In this document: positions 34,859 to 44,936 of the stretch, piece by piece | How the letters are laid out: every line of letters begins with the position of its first letter | Position numbering within the stretch: position 1 is the first letter of the stretch | NCBI RefSeq assembly: GCF_017815535.1 | Contig: NZ_CP072596.1 | Coordinates: 2,573,614 to 2,637,613, forward strand | Direction: 5' to 3' | DNA: 64,000 bases | From: Tessaracoccus sp. MC1865 | GTDB lineage: Bacteria > Actinomycetota > Actinomycetes > Propionibacteriales > Propionibacteriaceae | Position numbers and translations under genes: made by a program | Notes under the pieces: generated by a model | Seen by the model: the letters and a program-made list of their open reading frames with translations, nothing else | Told to the model about the DNA's origin: nothing | Database searches by the model: none

Positions 34859-34952
34859 GGTGAGCACCTTCCGGGGAAGTGGGGGCTTGCGGTTAAGACG
34901 GTAACACCGCCCCTGCCACCGACGGACAGCGGCACGCGGCCCGGCGCCAGAT

Positions 34953-35628
34953 TCAGGACTGGGCGGCGGCCAGCAGCGACGGGTCCGGCGCGTCCGCCTG
35001 TGGGCGCCGCCCGGTGAAGAGGTCCCACTCCATCTTGAGGTTCGCCGGGAACTCGCGGACCCAGCCCTTGACCCAGTTGTACGGGAAGCGGCCGAGCATG
35101 GTGGTGTCGCCGACACCCACGGTGTCGACGCCCACCTCGCGGCAGATCGCGATGGTGCGGCCCAGGTGGTAGTCCTGCGTGATGACGGTCATCTCCGCCA
35201 CGCCGAACACGTCGCGGGCCCGCACGCACGAGTCGTAGGTATCGAAGCCTGCCGGGTCCTCGACGATCCGGTCCGCCGGCACGCCCCGCTCCTCCAGGTA
35301 CCGGCGCATGATGAGCGGCTCGTTGTTCGACCCCGGCCCGCCGTCGCCGGTGACCAGCACGGCGCGGATCTTGCCCTCCTGGAACAAGCGCAGCGCCACG
35401 TCGAGCCGAGCGGCGAGGAACGCCGACGGCCCGGAGGGGTCAGCCTTGGCGCCGAGCACCATGCCCACGGGCCGCTCCGGCACGTCCTGCACCGTGTGCA
35501 CGTGACCGGACGCGATGAACGCCACCCTCCCCGCGCTCAGCACCACCGGAAGCGCCCCCAGCAGGGCGACCACCCCGACAGCGATCAGCGCGGTGCGCCA
35601 CCGTCGAGGCCGGGTGGAGGGCTGCGGT

Positions 35629-35636
<8 letters not shown>
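34953..35636 (-). CDS. DUF218 / SanA-YdcF family membrane protein
   Basis: A 227-residue protein with one N-terminal transmembrane segment (about 15-35) and an extracytoplasmic DUF218 domain: [81 protein letters not shown] and [15 protein letters not shown], the SanA-type signature. SanA affects envelope permeability and vancomycin sensitivity in enterics; the activity is undefined. The GTG start overlaps the pgi stop by 8 bp, implying coupling. Confidence 0.85.
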
Positions 35637-37302
<1,666 letters not shown>

Positions 37303-37369
37303 GGGCCCAGCCTAGAACGCTCCCCCGGTCGGCGTCCCGCCGGGGCGTCACACAGACGCGGGGGTGCAG

Positions 37370-37398
37370 TTGGTCCCCTGCCGGACACCGGCCACAAT
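37370..37398 (+). promoter_or_regulatory. Promoter of the LCP gene
   Basis: TTGGTC (37370-37375), exactly 17 nt, CACAAT (37393-37398), then seven nt to the ATG at 37406. Both hexamers and spacing fit a housekeeping sigma factor, with transcription starting at or next to the start codon. Confidence 0.6.
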
Positions 37399-37405
37399 GA
37401 GGGGC

Positions 37406-38497
37406 ATGAAGCGAGCGCTCTTCGAGGATGACCAGTACGGCGACGAGACCCCCGACCAGGGCACCGACGACGACGCGGGCCGCGCGAAGAAGCGGCGCGG
37501 CCCGCTGTTCGTGTTGTTCATGGTGTGCATCCTCGTGCTGCTCATCCCCGCCCTGGTCGTGGCGTTCTACGTCGGCCGGGGCTGGGTGGCACTGGACAGC
37601 ATCGAGCGCGACCCGGGGCTCACGCCGTCGGAGTATGTGGGCCGCCCCTCCCCCGCCGCCCCCAATCCGGACAAGCCGGAGGCCACCGCGCCGGTCAACT
37701 TCGTGCTCATGGGCTCGGATTCCAGGGAGGGCGAGACCGGCCGTTCCGATTCGCTCATGGTGGCCCACGTCTCGGGCGACCGCGAGCACGTCTACCTCAT
37801 CTCCTTCCCCCGCGACATGTGGGTGGAGGTGCCCGAGCGGGGCGAGGCCAAGATCAACGCCGCCTACGCGTGGGGCGGCGCGCCGCTGACGGTGCGCACG
37901 CTCGAGAGCCTGCTGGACGTGCGGATGGACCACACCGTGGTCATCGACTTCGAGGGGTTCGTCAACCTCACCGAGGCCGTCGGCGGCGTGACCGTCCACA
38001 ACCCGTGGCCCTCGGGGCAGGGCGCGAACCGCTTCGAGGAGGGCGAGATCAGCCTGGAGGGCGAGCGCGCACTGACCTACGTCCGGGAGCGCAAGTCGCT
38101 GCCCAACGGCGACCTCGACCGCGCCTACCGGCAGCGCACCGTGGTCAAGGCCATCATCCGCAAGCTGGCGACGCCGGACACGATCACCAACCCGGCGCGG
38201 TTCAACGACGTGGTGGGGCAGGTGGCGGACACGCTCACGGTGGACGACCAGATGACCAACGGGTACGTCACGAACCTGGGCACGCAGCTGCGGATCTTCG
38301 GCGCCGACGGGGTGCGGATGCTGCAGGCACCCATCCGCGGGTTCGCGACGATCGACGGGCAGTCGGTCGACGTGGTGGACCAGAGTCGCCTGGAGATGCT
38401 GGCCAAGGCGCTGTCCACCGACACCATGGAGCACTACTTCAACAGCTACGGAGCAGACTCCTACGCCAAGCTGCCACAGGTCGACCCGGACGAATGA
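37406..38497 (+). CDS. LytR-CpsA-Psr (LCP) family phosphotransferase
   Basis: A 363-residue membrane-anchored enzyme. A charged N-terminus with RRGP precedes one transmembrane segment (about 36-58); the extracytoplasmic LCP domain has LMGSDSREGETGRSDSLMVAHV, ISFPRDMWVEVP, KINAAYAWGGA, ALTYVRERKSLPNGDLDRAYRQRTVV, with the conserved Asp/Arg residues that bind pyrophosphate-lipid. LCP enzymes transfer glycopolymers from undecaprenyl carriers to peptidoglycan. The DUF368 transporter at 8480 would recycle the same carrier. Confidence 0.93.
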   Translation: MKRALFEDDQYGDETPDQGTDDDAGRAKKRRGPLFVLFMVCILVLLIPALVVAFYVGRGWVALDSIERDPGLTPSEYVGRPSPAAPNPDKPEATAPVNFVLMGSDSREGETGRSDSLMVAHVSGDREHVYLISFPRDMWVEVPERGEAKINAAYAWGGAPLTVRTLESLLDVRMDHTVVIDFEGFVNLTEAVGGVTVHNPWPSGQGANRFEEGEISLEGERALTYVRERKSLPNGDLDRAYRQRTVVKAIIRKLATPDTITNPARFNDVVGQVADTLTVDDQMTNGYVTNLGTQLRIFGADGVRMLQAPIRGFATIDGQSVDVVDQSRLEMLAKALSTDTMEHYFNSYGADSYAKLPQVDPDE

Positions 38498-38503
38498 GTG
38501 GCG

Positions 38504-38520
38504 GCGCCCCGTGGGGGCGC
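38504..38520. terminator. Bidirectional terminator hairpin
   Basis: GCGCCCC-GTG-GGGGCGC, a 7-bp GC stem between the convergent LCP and MFS genes. No T-run. Confidence 0.45.
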
Positions 38521-38533
38521 GGAGTCCGCGTGG

Positions 38534-39901
38534 TCAGGCCTCTTCGAGCGCCTTGTCGGTGTATTCCGGGAGGAACCACGCGGCCACCATGGCCATGGCG
38601 AACATGGCGCCCAGCACCATGAACAGGGTGGGCCGGCCCGCGGCGCCCACGATCACGGGCACCAGCAACGGCGCGGCCATGGCCGCGATCCTGCCGAACG
38701 CCGTGGCCGCACCCGCACCGCTGGCCCGCACCGCCGTCGGATACACCTCCGGCGTGATGGCGTAGAGGGCGCCCCAGGCACCGAGGTTGAAGAAGCTCAA
38801 GGTGCAGCCGGCGGCCAGCGTGATGGCATAGGCGGCAGAAGTGTTGCCCGGCGCCAGCGACTCTGCGATGGCGGGCGCCATGCCGAAGGCGAGGGCGCCG
38901 ACGACGGAGCCACCGAGGAACGTGACCAGCGTGGGGCGGCGACCCCACACCTCGATCAGGATGGCCGCGACGAGGTAACCGGGAAGCTGCGCCAGCGTCA
39001 TGTACAGCGTGAACTCGAACGAGCGGACCAGCGTCATGCCGCCCTCGAAGAGCAGCGTCGGCAGCCAGATGAAGGCGCCGTAATAGGAGAAGTTGATCCC
39101 GAACCACACCAGCCACAGCGCGACGGTGCGCCGGCGGAAGCGATCGCCGAAGAGCTCCTTCTTCGTCACCTTCGCCCCTGCGGTCACCGGGGCATCGGGG
39201 GCCTTGTCACGCTCGTCGACGGTGACGCCCGCGGCGTCCTCGAACTCGCGCACCGCCTGCTCCGCCTCCGCGTGCCGGCCCTTCGCCTCCAGGAAACGGA
39301 CGGATTCGGGCAGCCCGAAGCGGACGAACAGCGCGTAGGCGGCCGGCACCGCGCCCAACGCGAGCGCCCACCGCCAACCGTTCTCGGACGGCACGACGAA
39401 ATAGCCGATGGTGGCGGCGCCCAGCCACCCGATGGCCCAGAACGACTCGAGCGCCACCACGACGCGGCCGCGGATCCTGCGCGGCGCGAACTCGCTGACG
39501 AGGGTGGACGCCACCGGAAGTTCTGCGCCGAGGCCGACTCCGACGATGAAGCGCAGGACGATCAGCATCACCAGGCCGGTGGACAGGGCCGAGATCCCCG
39601 TCGCGATGCCGTAGATCAGCAACGTGAGCGCGAAGACCTGGCGGCGGCCGATCCTGTCTGCCAGCAGCCCGCCCAGCGAGGCGCCCACCGCCATCCCGAC
39701 GAAGCCGATGGAGGCAAGCATGGACAGCTGCCCGGAACCCAGCCCCCACTCCGACGCCAGCGCGGCCATGATGAAGGAGATGAGCCCGATGTCCATCGCG
39801 TCCAGGGCCCAGCCGATGCCGGAGCCGAAGAGCAGCTTGCTGTGCTTGCGGGTGTAGGGCAGTTCGTCGAGACGCTGCGCGCGGCTGAGGTTGAGGCTCA
39901 T
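38534..39901 (-). CDS. MFS transporter, sugar/organic-acid type
   Basis: A 455-residue, 12-segment transporter. Motif A loop GGLLADRIGRRQVF, APRRIRGRVVVALESFWAIGW after segment 4, PESVRFLEAKGRHAEAE at the end of segment 6 and the matching RDRIGRR-like repeat in the second half (ILIEVWGRRPTLV) place it in the sugar porter/aromatic-acid symporter group. Starts with LDAMDIGLISF, a charged first segment seen in acid:H+ symporters. TAGGCT (39909-39914) lies seven nt before the ATG (leaderless). Substrate unknown. Confidence 0.88.
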   Translation of the reverse strand: MSLNLSRAQRLDELPYTRKHSKLLFGSGIGWALDAMDIGLISFIMAALASEWGLGSGQLSMLASIGFVGMAVGASLGGLLADRIGRRQVFALTLLIYGIATGISALSTGLVMLIVLRFIVGVGLGAELPVASTLVSEFAPRRIRGRVVVALESFWAIGWLGAATIGYFVVPSENGWRWALALGAVPAAYALFVRFGLPESVRFLEAKGRHAEAEQAVREFEDAAGVTVDERDKAPDAPVTAGAKVTKKELFGDRFRRRTVALWLVWFGINFSYYGAFIWLPTLLFEGGMTLVRSFEFTLYMTLAQLPGYLVAAILIEVWGRRPTLVTFLGGSVVGALAFGMAPAIAESLAPGNTSAAYAITLAAGCTLSFFNLGAWGALYAITPEVYPTAVRASGAGAATAFGRIAAMAAPLLVPVIVGAAGRPTLFMVLGAMFAMAMVAAWFLPEYTDKALEEA

Positions 39902-39984
39902 GCGCGGAAGCCTAGGCCCAAGCCGGGGCGCCGCGATAGGGTCGCCGGTTCGGGCGACGACGGGCGTACGGCAAGATGGTCGCC

Positions 39985-40596
39985 ATGAATCTGCGTGGAA
40001 TTGTGGTGTGCCTGCCTGATGCGTCGCTTGACGACTTCGTCGGCGTCATCGAGGTGCTCATCCAGGAGGGGTTCTCGCGGTTCGCCCTGCCGGCCGGCGC
40101 GGCGGCCTTCACGGACGTGACGACGATCTTCGGCGCGCGGGCCGTCTTCGGCGCGCTGAGGGTGTCGTCGAGCGCTGACGTGCACCGCTCGGCCGACGCG
40201 GGCGCCGCCTTCGTGTTCTCGGACGTGGCTGACAGCGATGTCGCCGACGCGGCCGACGAGCGCGGGCTCGAATGCTGGTGCTCCGCGATGACCCCGCGCG
40301 AGGTGCGGGCTGCGCTGCAGCTGTCCAACGGCGCCCTCCTCTACCCCGCGGACGTGGTGGGTCACGCCATGGCCGCCCGGCTGAAGGAGCTGGGCGTCGT
40401 CGACCGGGTCATCCCCATGGGCGGGATCGGGGCGTACGCGGCGGGCGAATGGTTCAAGGCCGGCTCCCCCGCCGTCGGGGTGGACCAGACGTTGCTGGGC
40501 GACGCATTCGACGGCGGCTCGTTGTCGCAGCTGCGGGACCGCTGCAGCTCCTTCGTAGCGCTGGAGCGCCGCCTCGTGACGGACCCGGAGAACTGA
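39985..40596 (+). CDS. KDPG-aldolase-fold protein lacking catalytic residues
   Basis: A 203-residue TIM-barrel protein resembling Eda (2-keto-3-deoxy-6-phosphogluconate aldolase) along its whole length: IEVLIQEGFSRFAL, FGARAVFGALRV, DAGAAFVFSDV, LLYPADVVGH, RVIPMGGIGAYAAGEWFKAGSPAVGV. By my alignment the Schiff-base Lys (FKFFPA in E. coli) is Leu118 and the Glu and Arg of LEVTLRT are Ala34 and Gly38, so the aldolase chemistry is probably lost. The phosphate-binding GGI loop is kept, suggesting a phosphosugar-binding role. CAAGAT (39972-39977) is seven nt before this ATG; ATG 39976 overlaps that hexamer and is rejected. Confidence 0.7.
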   Translation: MNLRGIVVCLPDASLDDFVGVIEVLIQEGFSRFALPAGAAAFTDVTTIFGARAVFGALRVSSSADVHRSADAGAAFVFSDVADSDVADAADERGLECWCSAMTPREVRAALQLSNGALLYPADVVGHAMAARLKELGVVDRVIPMGGIGAYAAGEWFKAGSPAVGVDQTLLGDAFDGGSLSQLRDRCSSFVALERRLVTDPEN

Positions 40597-40631
40597 CCTT
40601 CCGGCATTGACTGGAGTCGATGTCTCTCAGC

Positions 40632-40660
40632 TTGGATTCCACTCAAGCACGACCTATTCT
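40632..40660 (+). promoter_or_regulatory. Promoter of the SH3-domain protein gene
   Basis: TTGGAT (40632-40637), 17-nt spacer, TATTCT (40655-40660). An inverted repeat CTGAGAA (40659-40665) / TTCTCAG (40678-40684) overlaps the -10 edge and the expected transcription start, a plausible operator or 5' hairpin. Confidence 0.6.
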
Positions 40661-40697
40661 GAGAAAATCTTAAGGCATTCTCAGGAAAGACGAAGGT

Positions 40698-41861
40698 ATG
40701 GGAACACCACGAAGGGCCGCAGCCGACGACGCAGCAGTGCAGGACGATGCAGGCGAGCTCCAGACAGTCACTGACGCCCGGAGGGCGGCCGGCCTCACCC
40801 GGGGACGGGGCAGGGCGGTGCGCTTCGCCATGGCGCCGCTCGCCATGCTGACGGTCGGCGGGCTGGCCGCGGGTGTGTTCTGGTTGGGACAGCCGGCTGA
40901 CAGCACGGAGACGGTGCAGTCTGCGCGCCCGGTGGCCAACCTCGGGGTGTCCCGGAGTCAGGCCAGGCCGGAGTTGTCGCCGTCGGCCTCGCCGTCGCCC
41001 TCCCGGGAGCCGCTCGACACTGCTGCCGCCGCTGCCGCGAATCCCGCGTTGCCGACGCCCACTGCCGTGGTGACGCCCAGCACCCCCGCCCCCGCCCCGG
41101 CGCCGGCCAAAGCGATCTCCGACGAGGCGGCCTCCGGCGAGGTGGCCGGTGTCGCCGAGTCCGCCCCTGCCGCGGCCGAGTCGGCAGAGCCGGTGGCGGA
41201 GGTCGTCGAGGAGCCCGCCGTCGACTACACCGCCCTGGGCGAGGCGTCCAGCACGCTGTTCGTCACCGCGGCCGTGAACGTACGCACCGGCCCCGGCACG
41301 GAGTTCGATGTGCGGTCCTCGCTGGCTGAAGCCGCCGAGGTCGCGACGACGGCCTGGGAGGTGGACGGCTGGCGGCAGGTGTCGCTCGACGGGGAGGCCG
41401 GCTGGATCAAGGGCACGTTCCTCACCGACAGCAAGCCCACCGTCGAGGCCGTGCAGGAGGCCGCCTCGGGTTCGGGTTCCAGCTCTGCGGCCGCGGCACC
41501 CGCCGCGGTGTGCGAGCAGGCCTCCGGCCTGGAGCGCAACCTCACCAACCGCACCGCCAACGTGCTGCGGGTGGTGTGTGCCGAGTTCCCGCGAGTCACC
41601 TCCTACGGCGGCTACCGCCCCGGCGACACCGACAGCTACCACGGCAGCGGTCAGGCGATCGACGTCATGGTCAGCGGTGAGTACGGCTGGGACATCGCCC
41701 GCTGGGCCCGCGCCAACGCCGGCGAGTTGGGCATCATCGAGGTCATCTACGAGCAGCAGATCTGGACGGCGCAGCGCGCCGGCGACGGCTGGCGGCCGAT
41801 GTCGGACCGCGGTTCCGTGTCCGCGAACCACTACGACCACGTGCACCTCTCGGTGCGCTGA
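40698..41861 (+). CDS. Membrane-anchored SH3b protein with ARB_07466-like C-terminal domain
   Basis: A 387-residue protein. Cytosolic start (1-43), one transmembrane segment (about 44-66), a long Pro/Ala/Ser/Glu linker, a bacterial SH3 domain near 188-245 (LFVTAAVNVRTGPGTEFDVRSSLAEAAEVATTAWEVDGWRQVSLDGEAGWIKGTFL), and a C-terminal domain (about 270-387) with TSYGGYRPGDTDSYHGSGQAIDVMVSG and NHYDHVHLSVR. The His/Asp pattern HGSGQAID...DHVH resembles VanY/peptidase M15-like folds and is common in actinobacterial wall proteins next to Rpf or NlpC modules. Probably binds or cleaves peptidoglycan. Ribosome-binding site AGGAAAG. Confidence 0.8.
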   Translation: MGTPRRAAADDAAVQDDAGELQTVTDARRAAGLTRGRGRAVRFAMAPLAMLTVGGLAAGVFWLGQPADSTETVQSARPVANLGVSRSQARPELSPSASPSPSREPLDTAAAAAANPALPTPTAVVTPSTPAPAPAPAKAISDEAASGEVAGVAESAPAAAESAEPVAEVVEEPAVDYTALGEASSTLFVTAAVNVRTGPGTEFDVRSSLAEAAEVATTAWEVDGWRQVSLDGEAGWIKGTFLTDSKPTVEAVQEAASGSGSSSAAAAPAAVCEQASGLERNLTNRTANVLRVVCAEFPRVTSYGGYRPGDTDSYHGSGQAIDVMVSGEYGWDIARWARANAGELGIIEVIYEQQIWTAQRAGDGWRPMSDRGSVSANHYDHVHLSVR

Positions 41862-41878
41862 TGGGTGACCGCCAGGGG

Positions 41879-42964
41879 TCAGGAGCCGTCGGGGGCGACC
41901 TCTGGCGGTGCCGCGCTGCCGCCGGGGCTCTCCACGGGGACGACGCTGACCGCTCCCCCGTCGAGCCCCACCTCGGTGCGGCTGAGGGCCATGAATTGCA
42001 GCGCGGCGTAGTCGCCCGCCTCCCAGATCACGCCGAGGCGCCCGTCGGGCAGTTCAGCCGCAACGGAATAGGCCGCGGCTCCCGCGTCGAGGAGCACGGA
42101 GTCGCCCCAGGTGGCGCCGCCGTCGGAGCTGACGCGTAGCGCGAGTCGTCGTCGCTCGCGGGGGTCGTCGAGGAGGGTGCAGACGAGGTCGTCGCCCCAA
42201 CGGGCCAGCCCGCCGTTGCAGGCCGGGTCCACGAGTTGTTCGTGCGGCACCGGTGCCGAGAACGTGTGGCCCCCGTCGTGGGAGGTCGCCCACCGCCGAC
42301 GGGGCCGGGTGCGGGCATGGAGCAGGACGCTGCCGTCGGGCAGTTCGACCACCTTGTTCTCGTCGCAGTCCGGGCCGATGCGCTCGCCCAGCTGCCAGGT
42401 GTCGCCGCTGTCGTCCGAGTGGGCCATCGCGACGTAGTGCTGCCCGTCCAGGGTGCGCAGCACGAACGGCTGCAGGAGTCGCCCGGTGCTGAGGGTGGCC
42501 CCGTGGCCGGAGGAGGCGAACATGCCGGTGACGTCGTCGGGCTTGAGTTCGTCGGTGAGGTCACGGTGCGTCCAGGTGTCGCCGTCGTCGATGGACGTGG
42601 CGAGCCAGAGCCTGAGCCCCTCGCCGTCCGGCCCGGCGTCCGCGGTGAAGAACGACCGCCCGGTCGACCCGACGTACCAGCAGTAGATGGTGCCGGAGGG
42701 GTCCACGACGAAGCTGGCATCACCGAAGCCGCCCTCGGTGGTCCGGGCCCGGAGGACGCGGACGTCGGACCAGCTGTCGCCGTTGTCGTCGGAGACGCGG
42801 TAGACGAGGTCGAAGGGGCCGGGGAGATCGCGCCAGTCCGCCCGAACGTCCCAGGCGGCGATGACCCGCCCGGTGGGCGTCACCGCGAGGGCGGGGATCC
42901 GGTAGCAGGGCGCGTCGAAAGCCGAGCCCTCGAGCGGTTCGCCTGTCTTCGCGAGTGTGAACAT
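41879..42964 (-). CDS. Sialidase (GH33-type), no signal peptide
   Basis: A 361-residue six-bladed beta-propeller sialidase. It has the Arg-containing YRIP motif (21-24) and five Asp-boxes: SDDNGDSW, SIDDGDTW, SDDSGDTW, SHDGGHTF and SSDGGATW, plus AAYSVAAELPDGRLGVIWEAGDY holding the presumed Tyr nucleophile and Glu partner. It releases sialic acid from glycans for the nan genes upstream. No signal peptide or membrane segment is found from the chosen ATG or in the 29 residues of open frame before it, so it is predicted cytoplasmic. AAAGG ribosome-binding site. Confidence 0.9.
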   Translation of the reverse strand: MFTLAKTGEPLEGSAFDAPCYRIPALAVTPTGRVIAAWDVRADWRDLPGPFDLVYRVSDDNGDSWSDVRVLRARTTEGGFGDASFVVDPSGTIYCWYVGSTGRSFFTADAGPDGEGLRLWLATSIDDGDTWTHRDLTDELKPDDVTGMFASSGHGATLSTGRLLQPFVLRTLDGQHYVAMAHSDDSGDTWQLGERIGPDCDENKVVELPDGSVLLHARTRPRRRWATSHDGGHTFSAPVPHEQLVDPACNGGLARWGDDLVCTLLDDPRERRRLALRVSSDGGATWGDSVLLDAGAAAYSVAAELPDGRLGVIWEAGDYAALQFMALSRTEVGLDGGAVSVVPVESPGGSAAPPEVAPDGS

Positions 42965-43337
42965 GGATCTAGCCTTTCTGGCCGCCGCCCCAGGCTCAAG
43001 GAGTGTCCGAGGACGGGGGGTTGCAAGTGTGATCGCGGCACCGGACACCACTCAGGTCGATGTTGCCCGGCAAGGACGATCAGAAGCGGCGTACCCCGTC
43101 CTCGGACGCTCCGGCAACCCGGGCTACGAACGGTATCGGCGGTGGCACAACGACCGCGAAACCTACAGCGAAGGTCGGGGATTGAAGGGTGCGAGTTTCG
43201 AGTCCACCCCAACACACGCAGAGCCAACGTCGCCCGAACAGCGTAGGGAGAACACTCGCACCCTTCTTTCCCCGCCCTTCGCGGATACCCGCGCGTCTTC
43301 ACGTCCCAAGCTCAGACTGAGCAATGGGCCGGCAAGG
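42965..43337. other. Non-coding gap between nanE and the sialidase gene
   Basis: A 373-bp stretch. A minus-strand open frame crosses it but continues into the sialidase coding region out of frame and has no start context. It contains GTCCGAGGACGGGG (43005-43018), repeated inverted at 43094-43107, the long hairpin at 43176-43274, and GCTCAG-A-CTGAGC (43310-43322), which may end the nan message. Confidence 0.7.
43176..43274. repeat. Long hairpin, candidate palindromic repeat element
   Basis: Arms of 21 nt (43176-43196 and 43254-43274): a 13-bp perfect stem GAAGGGTGCGAGT, a TT/TT mismatch, and a further 6-bp stem CGGGGA/TCCCCG, with a 57-nt loop. Much larger than a normal terminator and with a GC content like the rest of the window. 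Confidence 0.65.
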
Positions 43338-44018
43338 TCAGCCAGCGTTGTCGACGGCCTCGGCGAACCAGCCGGTGATGGTGGCGGGATGCGTGATGGC
43401 GGTGCCCACGACGACACTCCAGGCGCCGCGCCTGATCGCCTCCACCGCCGCCTCCGGCGAGTGCACCCGGCCTTCGACGAGCACGGGGCGGTCGACTGCG
43501 GCCACGATCTGGTCCACGGCGTCCCAGTCGACACCCTTGGTCTTCGGGCGTTCGCCGCTGTAGCCCACCAGAGTGGTGCCGATCAGGTCGGCGCCCGCCG
43601 CCTCAGCGGCCATGGCGTCACCCTCGGACCCACAGTCGGCCATGACCAGCACGTCGGGGAACTGGGCCTTGAACTCGGTGATCGTCTCGGCCAGGGTCCG
43701 GCCGTCGGGGCGTTCGCGACGGGTGCCGTCGATCGCGATGATCTCGCAGCCCGTCTCGGCGACCTCGATGCAGTCCTTCAGCGTCGGGGTGATGTACACG
43801 CCGCTGGTGCCCACCTTCACCAGGCCGATAAGCGGCACGTCGACGCGCTGCCGGATGGCGCGCAGGTCGTCGAGCCCCTTGGCACGGATGGCCGCGGCGC
43901 CGCCGCGAACGGCGGATTCGGCGACCTGGGCCATGGTGTTGGGGTCCAGCATCGGCTCGCCCGGGTAGGCCTGGCACGAGACGATCAGTTTGCCCTTGAG
44001 TTGGGCGATGGCGTCCAT
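43338..44018 (-). CDS. nanE: N-acetylmannosamine-6-phosphate 2-epimerase
   Basis: A 226-residue TIM-barrel enzyme converting ManNAc-6-P to GlcNAc-6-P, the third step of sialate use. Signatures: GKLIVSCQAYPGEPMLDP, GGAAAIRAKGLDDLRAIRQRVDVPLIGLVK (catalytic Lys), EIIAIDGTRRERPDG, MADCGSEGDAMAAEAAGADLIGTTLVGYSG and VEGRVHSPEAAVEAIRRGAWSVVVGTAITHP. The stop of nanK is directly followed by its start. Last gene of the nan operon before a 373-bp gap. Confidence 0.94.
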   Translation of the reverse strand: MDAIAQLKGKLIVSCQAYPGEPMLDPNTMAQVAESAVRGGAAAIRAKGLDDLRAIRQRVDVPLIGLVKVGTSGVYITPTLKDCIEVAETGCEIIAIDGTRRERPDGRTLAETITEFKAQFPDVLVMADCGSEGDAMAAEAAGADLIGTTLVGYSGERPKTKGVDWDAVDQIVAAVDRPVLVEGRVHSPEAAVEAIRRGAWSVVVGTAITHPATITGWFAEAVDNAG

Positions 44019-44936
44019 TTACTTCTCCTCGCTGGCGAAGACCTGGGCGGCGGCGCCGACCAGGGCGGCCGACGATCCGAGTTCGGCCTTCAGTACAGGT
44101 AGTTTTGCGAGGACGGAAACGACCTCGCCGCGGATGGTGTCGCGCAACGGCTGCCACCAGACGGGGCCCGCATCGGCGACTCCCCCGCCGATCACGACGG
44201 CGGCCGGGTCCACCACGGTGACGACACCTGCGATGGCTTTGCCCAGCGCGACGGCTGCTTCCCGCACGACGGTGAGCGCATCGTCGTCGAAGCCCGCGGC
44301 GCGCTCCATGATCTCTCGGCCCGACGCCCGGTCACCGCCCCGCGACGCGTAGCGCCGCTCGATGGACGGCCCTGCGGCGATGGCCTCGAGGTGACCGAGG
44401 CGGCCGCAGGGGCACCGAAGCGATTCAGCACCGGGGGTGGGGATGTGCCCCATCTCCCCCGCGACATGGTGCGCCCCGGTCCGCAGCCGCCCGTCGAGGA
44501 CGAGTGCGCCCCCGACGCCGGTGCCCACGGCCACCATGAACAGCGACTCGAGGCCGCGCGCGGCGCCGAAGCGGTATTCGCCCATGGCGTGGGCGTCGAC
44601 GTCGTTGATGACCTGGATGCGGCGGCCCGGCGCCCAGCCGAGGCGGGCGCGGAGGCCGGCCGTCACGTCTGTGCCCACCCAGTGACGGAACGTGTCCGTG
44701 GACGAGATGATCCGTCCGGCGCGCGAGTCCACGACGCCGGCGGTGCCGACCCCGAGACCCACGACGTCCTCGGTGGCGATCTGGCGGATGAGGGCGGCGA
44801 CCGTGTCGAGCACCGCTTCGCCGCCTTCCGCGGCAGGGGTCGGCGCGGTCACGACATCGCCCAGGACCCCGTCAGAGGACACCAGTGCGACGGCGGTCTT
44901 CGTTCCGCCGAGATCGACCCCTACCGCGTAGCTCAT
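44019..44936 (-). CDS. nanK: ROK-family N-acetylmannosamine kinase
   Basis: A 305-residue ROK kinase placed between nanA and nanE, where it should phosphorylate ManNAc. N-terminal ATP loop GVDLGGTKTAVALV; catalytic Asp in INDVDAHAMGEYRFG; GVGTGVGGALVLDG; and the ROK zinc motif CPCGRLGHLEAIAAGP, in which the third ligand Cys of the usual CxCGxxGCxE is His. AVVIGGGVADAGP is the C-terminal motif. Its start overlaps nanA's end by 4 bp. Role assigned from context; glucokinase activity cannot be ruled out from sequence alone. Confidence 0.88.
   Translation of the reverse strand: MSYAVGVDLGGTKTAVALVSSDGVLGDVVTAPTPAAEGGEAVLDTVAALIRQIATEDVVGLGVGTAGVVDSRAGRIISSTDTFRHWVGTDVTAGLRARLGWAPGRRIQVINDVDAHAMGEYRFGAARGLESLFMVAVGTGVGGALVLDGRLRTGAHHVAGEMGHIPTPGAESLRCPCGRLGHLEAIAAGPSIERRYASRGGDRASGREIMERAAGFDDDALTVVREAAVALGKAIAGVVTVVDPAAVVIGGGVADAGPVWWQPLRDTIRGEVVSVLAKLPVLKAELGSSAALVGAAAQVFASEEK

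Noticed and set aside
42880-43302. Minus-strand 140-residue open frame overlapping the sialidase start and the upstream gap
   Set aside because: Arg/Ser/Cys-rich, overlaps the sialidase in another frame, no ribosome-binding site, and it traverses the hairpin element.
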